Assembly (NCBI RefSeq): GCF_003344865.1
Contig: NZ_CP031165.1
Coordinates: forward strand, 2,609,910 to 2,673,909
Direction: 5' to 3'
From: Euzebya pacifica
GTDB taxonomy: Bacteria > Actinomycetota > Nitriliruptoria > Euzebyales > Euzebyaceae
Length of the DNA stretch: 64,000 nt
The notes beneath the pieces are model-generated. The model ran no database searches and was not told where the DNA came from. It was given only the letters and a program-made list of their open reading frames with translations. The position numbers were made by a program, and so were the translations under genes. Below are positions 42,314 through 50,460 of the stretch, piece after piece. Position 1 is the first letter of the stretch. Each line of letters begins with the position of its first letter.

Positions 42314-44083
42314 CTACCCGATCTCCTGCGCCCAGTCGGTTTCCTCGAGGACCCGCTTGACGTCGGTGACGAACCGGGCGGCGTCGGCACCGTCGAGCAG
42401 GCGGTGGTCGTAGGTCAGCGACATGTACATCATCTGGCGGATGCCGATCGACTCCGTCCCGTCGGGGCCGGTGACGACGGCCGGGCGCTTGGCGATGGCG
42501 CCCACACCCAGGATCGCGACCTCGGGGTAGTTGAGGATCGGCGTGTCGATCAGGACGCCGCGGCTGCCCGTGTTGGTCAGCGTGAACGTGCCGCCCTCGA
42601 TGTCGGCGAAGTCGATGCGCTTGCCGTTCTCGCCACGCGCCTTCTGTGCCGCATCGTTGATGCCGCGGGCCAGCCCGGCCACGGTCAACGAGTCCGCACC
42701 CTTGACGTTGGGGACCAGCAGGCCCTTGGGCGTGTCCACGGCGATGCCGAGGTTCACGTAGTCCCGCAGGTACAGCTTGCCGTTGTCCCAGTCGGCGTAG
42801 GCGTTGACCATCGGGTGGTCGCGGACGGCGATGATCGCCGCTCGGGCAACCATGGCGAACGGCGACAGGGACACGCCCTCGCGGGACTTGAACGATTCCT
42901 TCACCTTGCCGCGGGCGTTCATCAGCGCGGTGACATCGGCCTCCTGGACCGTGGTCAGCTGCGCAGCCTTCGACTGGGACTCCAGCATCTTCTCCGCGAT
43001 CCGCTGGCGGATGCGGGAGAGGTCCTCGACGCGCTCCCGGTCACCGGCCTCGCGGGCGGGCTGGGACGGTGCGGGGGCGGCCTTCGGCGTCGCCTGGCCG
43101 CCGGACGGCGCCGAGGCGGCGGCCTTCTGCTTCTCGGGCTGCACCTGCGACTGCGCCTGGGGCGACTGTGCCTGCGACGACGCGCCGCCGGAGCCACCGA
43201 TGGCGGCCTCGACGTCCTCGCGGGTCACGCGACCGCCCTGTCCGGATCCGCTCACGGAGGACAGGTCGACGTCATTGTCGGCGGCCAGTCGGCGCACCAG
43301 GGGCGAGGCGAGGGTGTCGGGGCCGGCCGGCGTGCTGCTGTCGCCCGACGAGGCGGCCGCTGCCGGTTCGCTGACAGCGGGCTTGTCGCTGGCCTGCTCG
43401 GTCGGCGCGGACTCCGCAGCGTCGCTGCCCCCACCGCTGCCACCCAGTCGGGCCACGACGGTGCCCACATCGACGGTCTCGTCGACCTCGACGAGGATCT
43501 CGGTGATGGTGCCCGCGGCGGGGGAGGGGACCTCGGTGTCGATCTTGTCGCTGGACAGCTCGAACAGGGGCTGGTCGACCTCGACGGTGTCGCCGACGGA
43601 CACGAGCCACCCGGTGATGGTGCCCTCCGTCACGGACTCGCCGAGCTCGGGCAGGATCACGTCGGTCGCGGGACCGGCGTCGCCGCCGTCGCTGGCCGCG
43701 CCGGACGCACGGGCCCCGGCGTCACCGTCCGCGACCGGTTCGGGCTCCTCGGCGGGGGCTTCGGGCTCGGGTTCGGCCTGCTCGGGTTCGGCCTGCTCGG
43801 CGGGGGCGTCGTCGGCGGGGGCCTCGTCGGCACCCCCGGCTTCGCTCTCCTCACCGATGCGCGCCACGACCGTGCCGACCTCGACGGTCTCGTCGACCTC
43901 GACGAGGATCTCGGTCACGGTCCCGGCCGTGGGGGAGGGGACCTCGGTGTCGATCTTGTCGCTGGACAGCTCGAACAGCGGCTGGTCCGCCTCGACGGTG
44001 TCGCCGACCGACACCAGCCAGGCCGTGATCGTGCCTTCGGTGACGGACTCTCCGAGCTGCGGCAGCTCGACATCAGTGGCCAT
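42314..44083 (-). CDS. 2-oxoacid dehydrogenase dihydrolipoamide acyltransferase (E2), two lipoyl domains
   Basis: The 589-residue protein has two near-identical lipoyl domains with modified Lys43 and Lys180 (each in SSDKIDTEVPSP), separated by an Ala/Pro/Glu-rich flexible linker. A peripheral-subunit-binding domain (PLVRRLAADNDVDL...GQGGRVTREDVEAAI) and the catalytic acyltransferase core (ending DHRLLDGADAARF, the HxxxDG motif) follow. It is the E2 of a pyruvate, 2-oxoglutarate or branched-chain complex; which one cannot be decided without an E1 gene. It lies 68 bp downstream of lpd on the same strand, and lipA/lipB, which modify it, are 1.8 kb away. Confidence 0.95.
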   Translation of the reverse strand: MATDVELPQLGESVTEGTITAWLVSVGDTVEADQPLFELSSDKIDTEVPSPTAGTVTEILVEVDETVEVGTVVARIGEESEAGGADEAPADDAPAEQAEPEQAEPEPEAPAEEPEPVADGDAGARASGAASDGGDAGPATDVILPELGESVTEGTITGWLVSVGDTVEVDQPLFELSSDKIDTEVPSPAAGTITEILVEVDETVDVGTVVARLGGSGGGSDAAESAPTEQASDKPAVSEPAAAASSGDSSTPAGPDTLASPLVRRLAADNDVDLSSVSGSGQGGRVTREDVEAAIGGSGGASSQAQSPQAQSQVQPEKQKAAASAPSGGQATPKAAPAPSQPAREAGDRERVEDLSRIRQRIAEKMLESQSKAAQLTTVQEADVTALMNARGKVKESFKSREGVSLSPFAMVARAAIIAVRDHPMVNAYADWDNGKLYLRDYVNLGIAVDTPKGLLVPNVKGADSLTVAGLARGINDAAQKARGENGKRIDFADIEGGTFTLTNTGSRGVLIDTPILNYPEVAILGVGAIAKRPAVVTGPDGTESIGIRQMMYMSLTYDHRLLDGADAARFVTDVKRVLEETDWAQEIG

Positions 44084-44151
44084 CGTGTGTGCCTCTCAGT
44101 TCTTCGGTGGGGTGTGGTGGAGTATGGGGTGTGGCGGGGGGACGTGTTGGG

Positions 44152-45552
44152 TCAGCCGTGAAGCGCGCGGCCGGCGAGCGCCATGTGCGCCTCACCCACG
44201 GCCTCCGACAGCGTGGGGTGCGGGTGGATGAACTCGGCAACGTCGGTCGGCAGGGCCTCCCAGTTGTAGATCATCTGGCCCTCCGCGATCAGGTCGGTCG
44301 CGTGCGGGCCCACGATGTGGACGCCGAGGACCTTGCCACCACCCTTGGCGGCAAGCACCTTCACGTGCCCGGAGCCACCCTGCATCATCGCGCGGGCGTT
44401 GTGGCTGAAGGGGAACTTCTTGGCGTCGAACTCGATGCCTTCCTCCTTCAGCTCCTGCTCGGTGTAGCCGACCGCGCCGATCTCCGGCGTGCAGTAGTAG
44501 ACCTTCGGCACACCCCGGTAGTCGATGGGGGTGACGGGTTCGCCGGCGACCTGGTTGGCGACCAGCATCCCCTCCATGAAGCTGGCGTGCGCCAGGCCCA
44601 GGGTCGGGATGACGTCACCGATGGCGTACACCACGCCGCCGTCACCGAAGGTCACGCCGGTGCGGCAGTACTCGTCGACGGTGATGAACCCGCGGTCGAG
44701 GGTCACGCCGGTCGCCTCGATGTTCATGCCGTCGGTCACCGGGCCGCGACCGATGGCGAGCATGAGCAGGTCGCCCTCGACGGTCTTGCCCGACTTCGTG
44801 GTGACGGTGACGGTGCCGTCCCCCTTCTCGACCTTCTCCACGAACTCGCCGGTCATCGCCGTGATGCCGTTCTTCTTCAGCTCGCGCTTGAGGGTCTTCT
44901 GGGTGTCGATGTCCTCCAGCGGCACGACGGCGTCCATCGCCTCGATGATGGTCACCTCGTCCGCGCCGTAGCCGTTCCAGACGGTGGCGAACTCCACGCC
45001 GACCGCGGAGGCCCCGAGGACGATCGGGCGCGACGGCACGCGCTCCATGTACATCGCCTCGTCGGAGGTGATGACCAGCTCGCCGTCGACCTCGGCGAAG
45101 GGGAGGGTCTTGGGGCGCGACCCCGTGGCCAGGACGAAGGCTTTGGTGGCCTCGACGTCGACGGACCCGCCGTCGGTCTCGACGCTGATCGTGTTGGGAC
45201 CGGTCAGCGTGCCGTGGCCGTTGAAGGTGGTGACGCCACGCCCCTTGAGGGTGGCCTGCAGCCCCTTCCAGTTCGCGTCGACGATGCCGTTCTTGTAGCC
45301 GATGACCTTGTCGATGTCGACGCCGTCGAAGGCGGACTTCACACCGAGGTCCGGCCCGTGCTTGGCGTGCTCGGCAACCTCCGCGGCGTGCAGGAACGCC
45401 TTGGTGGGGATGCAGCCCCAGTGCAGGCACGTACCGCCGACCTTGGCCTTCTCCACCAGGGCAACCGACAGGCCCAGGCCCGCCGCCCGCAGGGCGCAGG
45501 AATAGCCGCCGGTGCCGCCGCCGAGGACGACTACGTCAAACGTTTCAGCCAT
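44152..45552 (-). CDS. lpd: Dihydrolipoamide dehydrogenase (E3)
   Basis: The 466-residue flavoprotein has the FAD-binding GGGTGGYSCALRAA, the redox disulfide Cys42-Cys47 in GGTCLHWGCIPTK, the NAD-binding SAVGVEFA and the second FAD block (TVDEYCRTG...YAIGDV), and ends with HPHPTLSEAV, the His-Glu pair of the active site. It reoxidises dihydrolipoyl groups of E2 and of the glycine cleavage H protein, passing electrons to NAD+. It is divergent from gcvT and upstream of the E2 gene, consistent with an lpd-E2 operon. Confidence 0.97.
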   Translation of the reverse strand: MAETFDVVVLGGGTGGYSCALRAAGLGLSVALVEKAKVGGTCLHWGCIPTKAFLHAAEVAEHAKHGPDLGVKSAFDGVDIDKVIGYKNGIVDANWKGLQATLKGRGVTTFNGHGTLTGPNTISVETDGGSVDVEATKAFVLATGSRPKTLPFAEVDGELVITSDEAMYMERVPSRPIVLGASAVGVEFATVWNGYGADEVTIIEAMDAVVPLEDIDTQKTLKRELKKNGITAMTGEFVEKVEKGDGTVTVTTKSGKTVEGDLLMLAIGRGPVTDGMNIEATGVTLDRGFITVDEYCRTGVTFGDGGVVYAIGDVIPTLGLAHASFMEGMLVANQVAGEPVTPIDYRGVPKVYYCTPEIGAVGYTEQELKEEGIEFDAKKFPFSHNARAMMQGGSGHVKVLAAKGGGKVLGVHIVGPHATDLIAEGQMIYNWEALPTDVAEFIHPHPTLSEAVGEAHMALAGRALHG

Positions 45553-45644
45553 GAGAGGAACCGCTCACTTCGTGGGAGATGCAGACAGGGGGTCGACCGC
45601 GACCCGCGCGGTCGGGGCGGATCGTAGCGGTCGTCGGCCAGCGG

Positions 45645-45650
45645 TACAGT
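45645..45650 (+). promoter_or_regulatory. Candidate -10 box of a leaderless gcvT transcript
   Basis: TACAGT matches TANNNT and ends 8 nt before the ATG at 45659. This leaves no room for a 5' leader, so a glycine riboswitch is unlikely here. Confidence 0.5.
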
Positions 45651-45658
45651 CCCGCCTG

Positions 45659-46777
45659 ATGACGACCGATACCCCCACCGACGTCCAGACCCCCTTGCGC
45701 CGCTCGCCGCTGCACGACCGCCATGTCGCCGCCGGCGCACGAATGGCGGAGTTCGCCGGCTGGGAGATGCCGATCGACTACGGCTCGGTCGTGGCCGAGC
45801 ACGAAGCCGTTCGGGGTTCGGGTGGCATGTTCGACCTGACCCACCTCGGCACGGTGGCGGTGACGGGTCCGGGGGCCGAACAGGTCATCCAGCGGTCCTT
45901 CACCAACGACGTCACGACCCTCGAGGCCGGCCGCTCGCACTACACCCTCTGCCTGGATGCCGACGCGGGGATCATCGACGACCTGCTGGTGTACCGGCTC
46001 GACGACTGGTTCCTGGTGGTGCCCAACGCGGCCAACACCGCCGCGGTCACCGCTCGCCTGCTCGACCAGTCCCGCACCCACGACGACGACGTCACCATCA
46101 CCGTGGCGACCCTGGCCTGTGTCGCCGTGCAGGGCCCCGAGGCCGTGGCCATGCTGACCGCCGCCATGCCGGCCGCGTTCGGTGAGGACGCGCCCGCCCC
46201 CGCCGACCTGGCCTACCTGGACTGCGTGTCCCTCGGTGAGGCGCAGGTCCTCTCGCGGTCCGGCTACACCGGCGAGGTCGGGTTCGAGGTGTTCTGCACC
46301 GGCGAGCGGGCCGGCCTGCTGTGGGACGCCCTGGCCGAGGCCGGCGTCACCCCTGCCGGGCTCGGCTGCCGGGACACCCTGCGCCTGGAGATGGGGTACC
46401 CGCTGCACGGCAACGACATCTCCACCGACCACACGCCCGTCGAGGCGCGCCTCAACTGGGCGGTCAAGCCCGGAACGGGGTTCGTCGGCGAGGACGCCTA
46501 CGTGGCCGCCAAGGACGCCGGTGCCACGCAACGGCTGATGGGGTTGGTCGCCGAGGGACGTCGTCCTCCCCGCGCCGGCGACGCGGTGATGCGGGACGGG
46601 CAGCAGGTCGGCACGATGACCTCGGGCAGCTTCTCGCCGGTCAAGAAGGTCGGCATCGGCATGGCCTACGTCGACATCGAGCTGGAACCGGGGACGGCGG
46701 TCGAGGTCGACGTGCGCGGCAAGCCCGTCGCGGCAGAGGTCGTGCGTCCCCCGTTCGTGGAGGCACGGACCAAGTGA
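45659..46777 (+). CDS. gcvT: Aminomethyltransferase (glycine cleavage T protein)
   Basis: The 372-residue protein has GcvT motifs: LHDRHVAAGARMAEFAGWEMPIDYGSVVAEHEAVR, MFDLTHLG, QRSFTNDVTTL, a folate-pocket SGYTGEVGFEVF, LRLEMGYPLHGNDI and SGSFSPVKKVGIGMAYV. It transfers the aminomethyl carbon from the lipoylated H protein to tetrahydrofolate. gcvH and gcvP are not in the window. The stop overlaps the next GTG, coupling it to a desuccinylase-like protein, an arrangement I do not recognise from other genomes. Confidence 0.94.
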   Translation: MTTDTPTDVQTPLRRSPLHDRHVAAGARMAEFAGWEMPIDYGSVVAEHEAVRGSGGMFDLTHLGTVAVTGPGAEQVIQRSFTNDVTTLEAGRSHYTLCLDADAGIIDDLLVYRLDDWFLVVPNAANTAAVTARLLDQSRTHDDDVTITVATLACVAVQGPEAVAMLTAAMPAAFGEDAPAPADLAYLDCVSLGEAQVLSRSGYTGEVGFEVFCTGERAGLLWDALAEAGVTPAGLGCRDTLRLEMGYPLHGNDISTDHTPVEARLNWAVKPGTGFVGEDAYVAAKDAGATQRLMGLVAEGRRPPRAGDAVMRDGQQVGTMTSGSFSPVKKVGIGMAYVDIELEPGTAVEVDVRGKPVAAEVVRPPFVEARTK

Positions 46778-47784
46778 CCACCCTTTCCGACGGCGAGGCC
46801 GTCCGCATCGGTGGCGCCGATGTCCCGCCGGGCGCCCGGGTCGACATCCGCCTGAGCGTCAGCGAGAGCTACACCGGCGACCGGCTGTCCATCCCGATCA
46901 CGGTGATCAACGGCGAGCATCCCGGCCCGAGGATGTTCGTCACCGCCGCGGTGCACGGCGACGAGCTGAACGGCATCGGTGTGGTGCGCGAGCTGATGAC
47001 GACGCTGGAGCCCAACGAGATCAACGGCGTGCTGATCCTGGTGCCGGTCGTCAACGTGCTCGGCCTGCCGTTGCACTCCCGCTACCTCCCGGACCGTCGA
47101 GACCTCAACCGCGCCTTCCCCGGCTCCACCGAGGGGTCCATGGCATCGCGGCTGGCCAACACCATCACCACCCAGGTGCTGGACGTCTGCGACGTCGGTG
47201 TCGACCTGCACACCGCAGCCAGCGGGCGGGCCAACCTGCCCCAGATCCGGGCCAACTTCGACATCCCGAAGTCCCTGGAGTACGCCCGTGCGTTCGCCCC
47301 GCCGATCCTGGTGGACGCGCCGCACCGTGTTGGTTCGCTCCGCTGGGCCGGCGCCGAGCGCGACGTCCCGGTCCTCACCTACGAGGCCGGCGAGGCGCTG
47401 CGCTTCGAGGAGTCCGCGATCGGCATCGGCGTGGCCGGCGTGCGTCGGCTGATGGCGCACCTCGGCATGCTGACCGAGGACGAGGCCGACTCCGACGGCA
47501 CCCCGCTGGAGGCCGACGAGACCCACTGGGTGCGCGCCGACCGCGGCGGCATCATGAACCTCGAGGTCGGCCTCGGCGACTCGGTGTCGGTCGGCCAGCC
47601 CCTGTGGACGGTGTCCTCGCCCTTCGGCCGCGACCGCAAGCCCATGGAGTCCCCCTGGGAGGGCGTCGTGATCGGGGCCAGCACGATCCCGCTGTGCAAC
47701 CCGGGCGACGCCGTGGTGCACATCGCCGTGCCAGGTGGCGAAGGCGAGTTCGACGAGGACGTCGACGTCGAGTCGTTCCTGTAG
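46774..47784 (+). CDS. Succinylglutamate desuccinylase/aspartoacylase family zinc protein
   Basis: The 336-residue protein is an M14-like AstE/AspA member: AAVHGDELNG holds zinc ligands His and Glu, RDLNRAFPG holds the substrate Arg/Asn, and VGVDLHTAASG holds the third zinc ligand His. A downstream β domain (about 250-325, WVRADRGGIMNLEVG...) resembles the C-terminal barrel of AstE-like proteins. Such enzymes cut an amide bond next to a carboxylate. The exact substrate is unknown. It is co-translated with gcvT (GTGA overlap). Confidence 0.87.
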   Translation: MTTLSDGEAVRIGGADVPPGARVDIRLSVSESYTGDRLSIPITVINGEHPGPRMFVTAAVHGDELNGIGVVRELMTTLEPNEINGVLILVPVVNVLGLPLHSRYLPDRRDLNRAFPGSTEGSMASRLANTITTQVLDVCDVGVDLHTAASGRANLPQIRANFDIPKSLEYARAFAPPILVDAPHRVGSLRWAGAERDVPVLTYEAGEALRFEESAIGIGVAGVRRLMAHLGMLTEDEADSDGTPLEADETHWVRADRGGIMNLEVGLGDSVSVGQPLWTVSSPFGRDRKPMESPWEGVVIGASTIPLCNPGDAVVHIAVPGGEGEFDEDVDVESFL

Positions 47785-47909
47785 CCAAGGGTCGTCCTCG
47801 GGTCGGTCCGAGCTCGGGCCAGAAAATCTCGATCGCCGGTGTATCAGCGTCGCCGTTCCTCCCTCTTGAGGGTCGGACGCCACGTCGGGCTCGTGCCGGT
47901 GGCGTCGTC

Positions 47910-47943
47910 GGTCCCGCTGGAGCTGAGGGGGTCCAGCGGGACC
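47910..47943 (+). terminator. Hairpin terminator after the desuccinylase-like gene
   Basis: GGTCCCGCTGGA pairs perfectly with TCCAGCGGGACC around a 10-nt loop, 125 bp after the stop and 133 bp before the ECF sigma -10 box. Confidence 0.6.
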
Positions 47944-48075
47944 GCCCCGAACCGACCGCCGTACGCCGAACGGAGCCCCGATGACCACCCTGGAGGCCAC
48001 CCGGCCCACGATCCGGGTCCCCGCCGCCATCGCACCCGGGGCCCCGTCCTGCACCGGGTGGGGACCGCGGTGCCC

Positions 48076-48081
48076 TACATT
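48076..48081 (+). promoter_or_regulatory. Candidate -10 box of a leaderless ECF sigma transcript
   Basis: TACATT is a good TANNNT match and ends 7 nt before GTG 48089. It argues for that start over the ATG at 47981. Confidence 0.5.
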
Positions 48082-48088
48082 GCGCGGA

Positions 48089-48646
48089 GTGGACCCTGCG
48101 GATTCCGACGACCCGGTCGTGCTGCTCGAACGTGCCCGCGCCGGTGACCAACCTGCGTGGGACCGCCTGGTGGACAACTTCTCCGGGCTGGTCTGGTCGG
48201 TCCTGCGGTCCTACCGGCTGGGGGCCGCGGCCAACGACGACGTCTTCCAGACCGTGTGGTTGCGGCTGGTCGAGCACGCCGACCGCATCGCCCAGCCCGA
48301 ACGACTTGCCGGCTGGCTTGCGACCACCACGCGCAACGAGGCGCTGCGGGTCCTCCGGATGCAGCAGCGGACCCGGCCGAGCGACATCGTCGGACAGGAC
48401 GCCGACCGGACCGAGCTGCAGCCGCTGGAGCTGCTCGTGGAGTCCGACACCCACCGCGAGGTCCTCGCGGCGTTCGGCGAGCTGTCGGAGGACTGCCAGC
48501 GCCTGCTGCGCCTGCTGACCACGGATCCGCCGCTGGAGTACGCCGAGGTCGCGGAGATGGTGGGACGGCCGATCGGTTCGCTGGGCCCCACCCGGGCCCG
48601 GTGCCTGGCCAAGCTGCGGACGTTCCTGGGAGGTGACGAGGCATGA
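48089..48646 (+). CDS. ECF-type RNA polymerase sigma factor
   Basis: From GTG 48089 the protein has 185 residues. Region 2 is VLLERARAGDQPAWDRLVDNFSGLVW, then DDVFQTVWLRLVEH and RIAQPERLAGWLATTTRNEALRVLR, and region 4 is LSEDCQRLLRLLTTDPPLEYAEVAEMVG with the HTH ending IGSLGPTRARCLAKLR. These are ECF sigma hallmarks. An ATG at 47981 with GGAG 5 nt upstream would add 36 residues with no family match; the TACATT box favours the shorter start. Its stop overlaps the next ATG, so the unknown protein downstream is likely its partner. Confidence 0.87.
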   Translation: MDPADSDDPVVLLERARAGDQPAWDRLVDNFSGLVWSVLRSYRLGAAANDDVFQTVWLRLVEHADRIAQPERLAGWLATTTRNEALRVLRMQQRTRPSDIVGQDADRTELQPLELLVESDTHREVLAAFGELSEDCQRLLRLLTTDPPLEYAEVAEMVGRPIGSLGPTRARCLAKLRTFLGGDEA

Positions 48647-49110
48647 AGGACCTGACCGACGACCAGCTGCTCGCCGTCCTCGGCGAGGCCCTGCGGCTGT
48701 CCGAACCCGTCCCCGACGCGGTCCGGGACATGGCTCGCGGTGCGCTGGCGTGGCGCACCATCGACGCCGAGCTGGCCGCGATCACCAGCGACTCCGCAGT
48801 GGAGGGCCTGGTCGGCGTTCGCGGAACCGCGGTGGCGCGGACGGTGCTGTTCACCGCAGGGGAGGTGGAGGTCGAGCTGACCGTCGCCTCGACGACGACC
48901 GACGCGGAGGGACGCAGCCGCCTGACGCTGTCGGGCCAGGTCGTCCCCGAGGCCCGGGTGTCGGTTCGCATCCAGCACCGCGAGGGCGAGACGCTCGTGA
49001 CCTCCGACGAGTTCGGGGCCTTCGCCGCCGTCGACGTCCCGCGGGGGCCGGCGCGCGTGCTGCTGGACCTGCCGGACGGCCCCGTCGTGACCGAGGCCGT
49101 CACCCTCTAG
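48643..49110 (+). CDS. Hypothetical protein coupled to the ECF sigma factor
   Basis: The 155-residue protein is translationally coupled (ATGA) to the sigma gene. Residues 1-50 are helical (LTDDQLLAVLGEALRL... VRDMARGALAWRTIDAELAAI) and could bind the sigma factor, as anti-sigma N-termini do. Residues about 60-155 form a β-sandwich (FTAGEVEVELTVASTTTDAEGRSRL..., SDEFGAFAAVDVPRGPARVLL), resembling carboxypeptidase-regulatory domains. No membrane helix is present. An anti-sigma or effector role is inferred from position only. Confidence 0.7.
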   Translation: MKDLTDDQLLAVLGEALRLSEPVPDAVRDMARGALAWRTIDAELAAITSDSAVEGLVGVRGTAVARTVLFTAGEVEVELTVASTTTDAEGRSRLTLSGQVVPEARVSVRIQHREGETLVTSDEFGAFAAVDVPRGPARVLLDLPDGPVVTEAVTL

Positions 49111-49133
49111 TCCGGTCGCCCGGTCCCGGTCGG

Positions 49134-50321
49134 TCAGTCCCGGTCGCTCCGGCCGGGCAGCGACAGCATCCGGTCGAGCGCGACCTTCGCCCAGTGCCGG
49201 GTGTCGGGATCGACGCGGATCTCGTTGACCACGCGGCCCTGGACCAGCTCCTCCAGCGTCCACACGAGGTGGGGGAGGTCGATGCGGTTCATCGTCGCGC
49301 AGAAGCAGACGTTGTCGTTGAGGAACATGATGTCCTGCTCGGGGTGCTCCTGTGCCAACCGGCCGACCAGGTTCAGCTCGGTGCCGATCGCCCAGGCGGT
49401 GCCCGGCTCGGCGTTGCGGACCGCCTCGATGATGTAGCTGGTCGACCCGACCTCGTCGGCCTGGGTGACGACCTCGTAGCGGCACTCGGGGTGGACCAGC
49501 AGCTTCACGTCGGGGTTCTTCGCCCGTGCCAGCGCCACGTGCGCCGGCGTGAAGGTGCCGTGGACCGAGCAGTGCCCCTTCCAGAGCACCACCTTCGCGT
49601 CGCGCAGCTGCTCCGCGGTCAGGCCGCCCAACGGCTGGTGCGGGTTGTAGACGACGCAGTCGTCCAGCGACAGGCCCATGTCGAGCACCGCGGTGTTGCG
49701 GCCGAGGTGCTCGTCGGGCAGGAACAGGATCTGCTCGCCCTGCTCGAAGGCCCACTCCATGGCGCGCTCGGCGTTGGAGGACGTGCAGACCACCCCGCCG
49801 TTGCGACCCGTGAAGCTCTTGATGGCCGCCGTGGAGTTCATGTAGGTCATCGGCACGGTGTGGTCGGGGCCGACGCCCGCCGCGCGAAGGTCCTCCCAGG
49901 CCCGTTCGACCTGCGCGATGTCGGCCATGTCGGCCATGGAACATCCCGCCGCGAGGTCTGGCAGGATCACCCGCGTCGACTCGTCGGTCAGGATGTCGGC
50001 GGTCTCGGCCATGAAGTGCACACCGCAGAAGATGATCGTGTCGGCCCCGTTGGCCGCAGCCTCCTGGGCCAGCTTGAAGGAGTCACCACGCGCATCGGCG
50101 AACTCGATGACCTCGTCGCGCTGGTAGTGGTGGCCGAGGACGAACACCGAGTCGCCGAGGATCTCCTTGGCTGCCCGGGCGCGGGCCACCAGGGAGGGGT
50201 CGGATGCCGCGGGCACCTCGCCGGGGCACACGGTGCCACGCTCGGACGTCGGGTCGGCACCACGGCCGAGGATCAGCAGCTGCGTGCGGTCGGCGGCGGT
50301 GGCCAGTGAGCTCGTCGGCAT
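49134..50321 (-). CDS. nadA: Quinolinate synthase
   Basis: The 395-residue protein has NadA motifs: LGHHYQRDEVIEFAD, GDSFKLAQEAA, FCGVHFMAETADIL, LPDLAAGCSMADM, VCTSSNAE, WKGHCSVHGTF, HPECRYEVV and an LNDNVCFCATMNR near the C-terminus. The conserved Cys residues in CGVHF, HPECR and VCFCATM region supply the [4Fe-4S] cluster. It condenses iminoaspartate and dihydroxyacetone phosphate to quinolinate for NAD synthesis. nadB and nadC are not adjacent. A 21-bp palindrome lies about 52 bp upstream, between it and the divergent glycerate kinase gene. Confidence 0.97.
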   Translation of the reverse strand: MPTSSLATAADRTQLLILGRGADPTSERGTVCPGEVPAASDPSLVARARAAKEILGDSVFVLGHHYQRDEVIEFADARGDSFKLAQEAAANGADTIIFCGVHFMAETADILTDESTRVILPDLAAGCSMADMADIAQVERAWEDLRAAGVGPDHTVPMTYMNSTAAIKSFTGRNGGVVCTSSNAERAMEWAFEQGEQILFLPDEHLGRNTAVLDMGLSLDDCVVYNPHQPLGGLTAEQLRDAKVVLWKGHCSVHGTFTPAHVALARAKNPDVKLLVHPECRYEVVTQADEVGSTSYIIEAVRNAEPGTAWAIGTELNLVGRLAQEHPEQDIMFLNDNVCFCATMNRIDLPHLVWTLEELVQGRVVNEIRVDPDTRHWAKVALDRMLSLPGRSDRD

Positions 50322-50372
50322 GGCGGTCGTTCCTGTCCGTCCCCCTGCGGTGGTGTTCGGCTCGAGGAGGAC

Positions 50373-50393
50373 TTAGTGTCAAACGTACACTTA
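50373..50393. promoter_or_regulatory. Palindrome between nadA and the glycerate kinase gene
   Basis: TTAGTGT-N7-ACACTTA is an inverted repeat with 6 of 7 matched arm positions. Its place before nadA suggests an operator of an NAD-sensing repressor, such as NrtR; this is inference. It could also serve the divergent gene. Confidence 0.5.
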
Positions 50394-50446
50394 CTAGGCT
50401 GGGGCCGAGGATACCAGCGCGGGAGAACCGGGACAGCGACAGCCGC

Positions 50447-50452
50447 TACGCT
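50447..50452 (+). promoter_or_regulatory. Candidate -10 box of a leaderless glycerate kinase transcript
   Basis: TACGCT matches TANNNT and ends 8 nt before the ATG at 50461. Confidence 0.48.
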
Positions 50453-50460
50453 GCGCGACC

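Noticed and set aside
45553-45658. Possible glycine riboswitch before gcvT
   Set aside because: The TACAGT box 8 nt before the ATG leaves no leader, and I could not find the conserved aptamer core or a paired tandem aptamer.
47981-48088. Longer start for the ECF sigma factor at ATG 47981
   Set aside because: Although GGAG is 5 nt upstream, the extra 36 residues have no family match, and TACATT lies 7 nt before GTG 48089.
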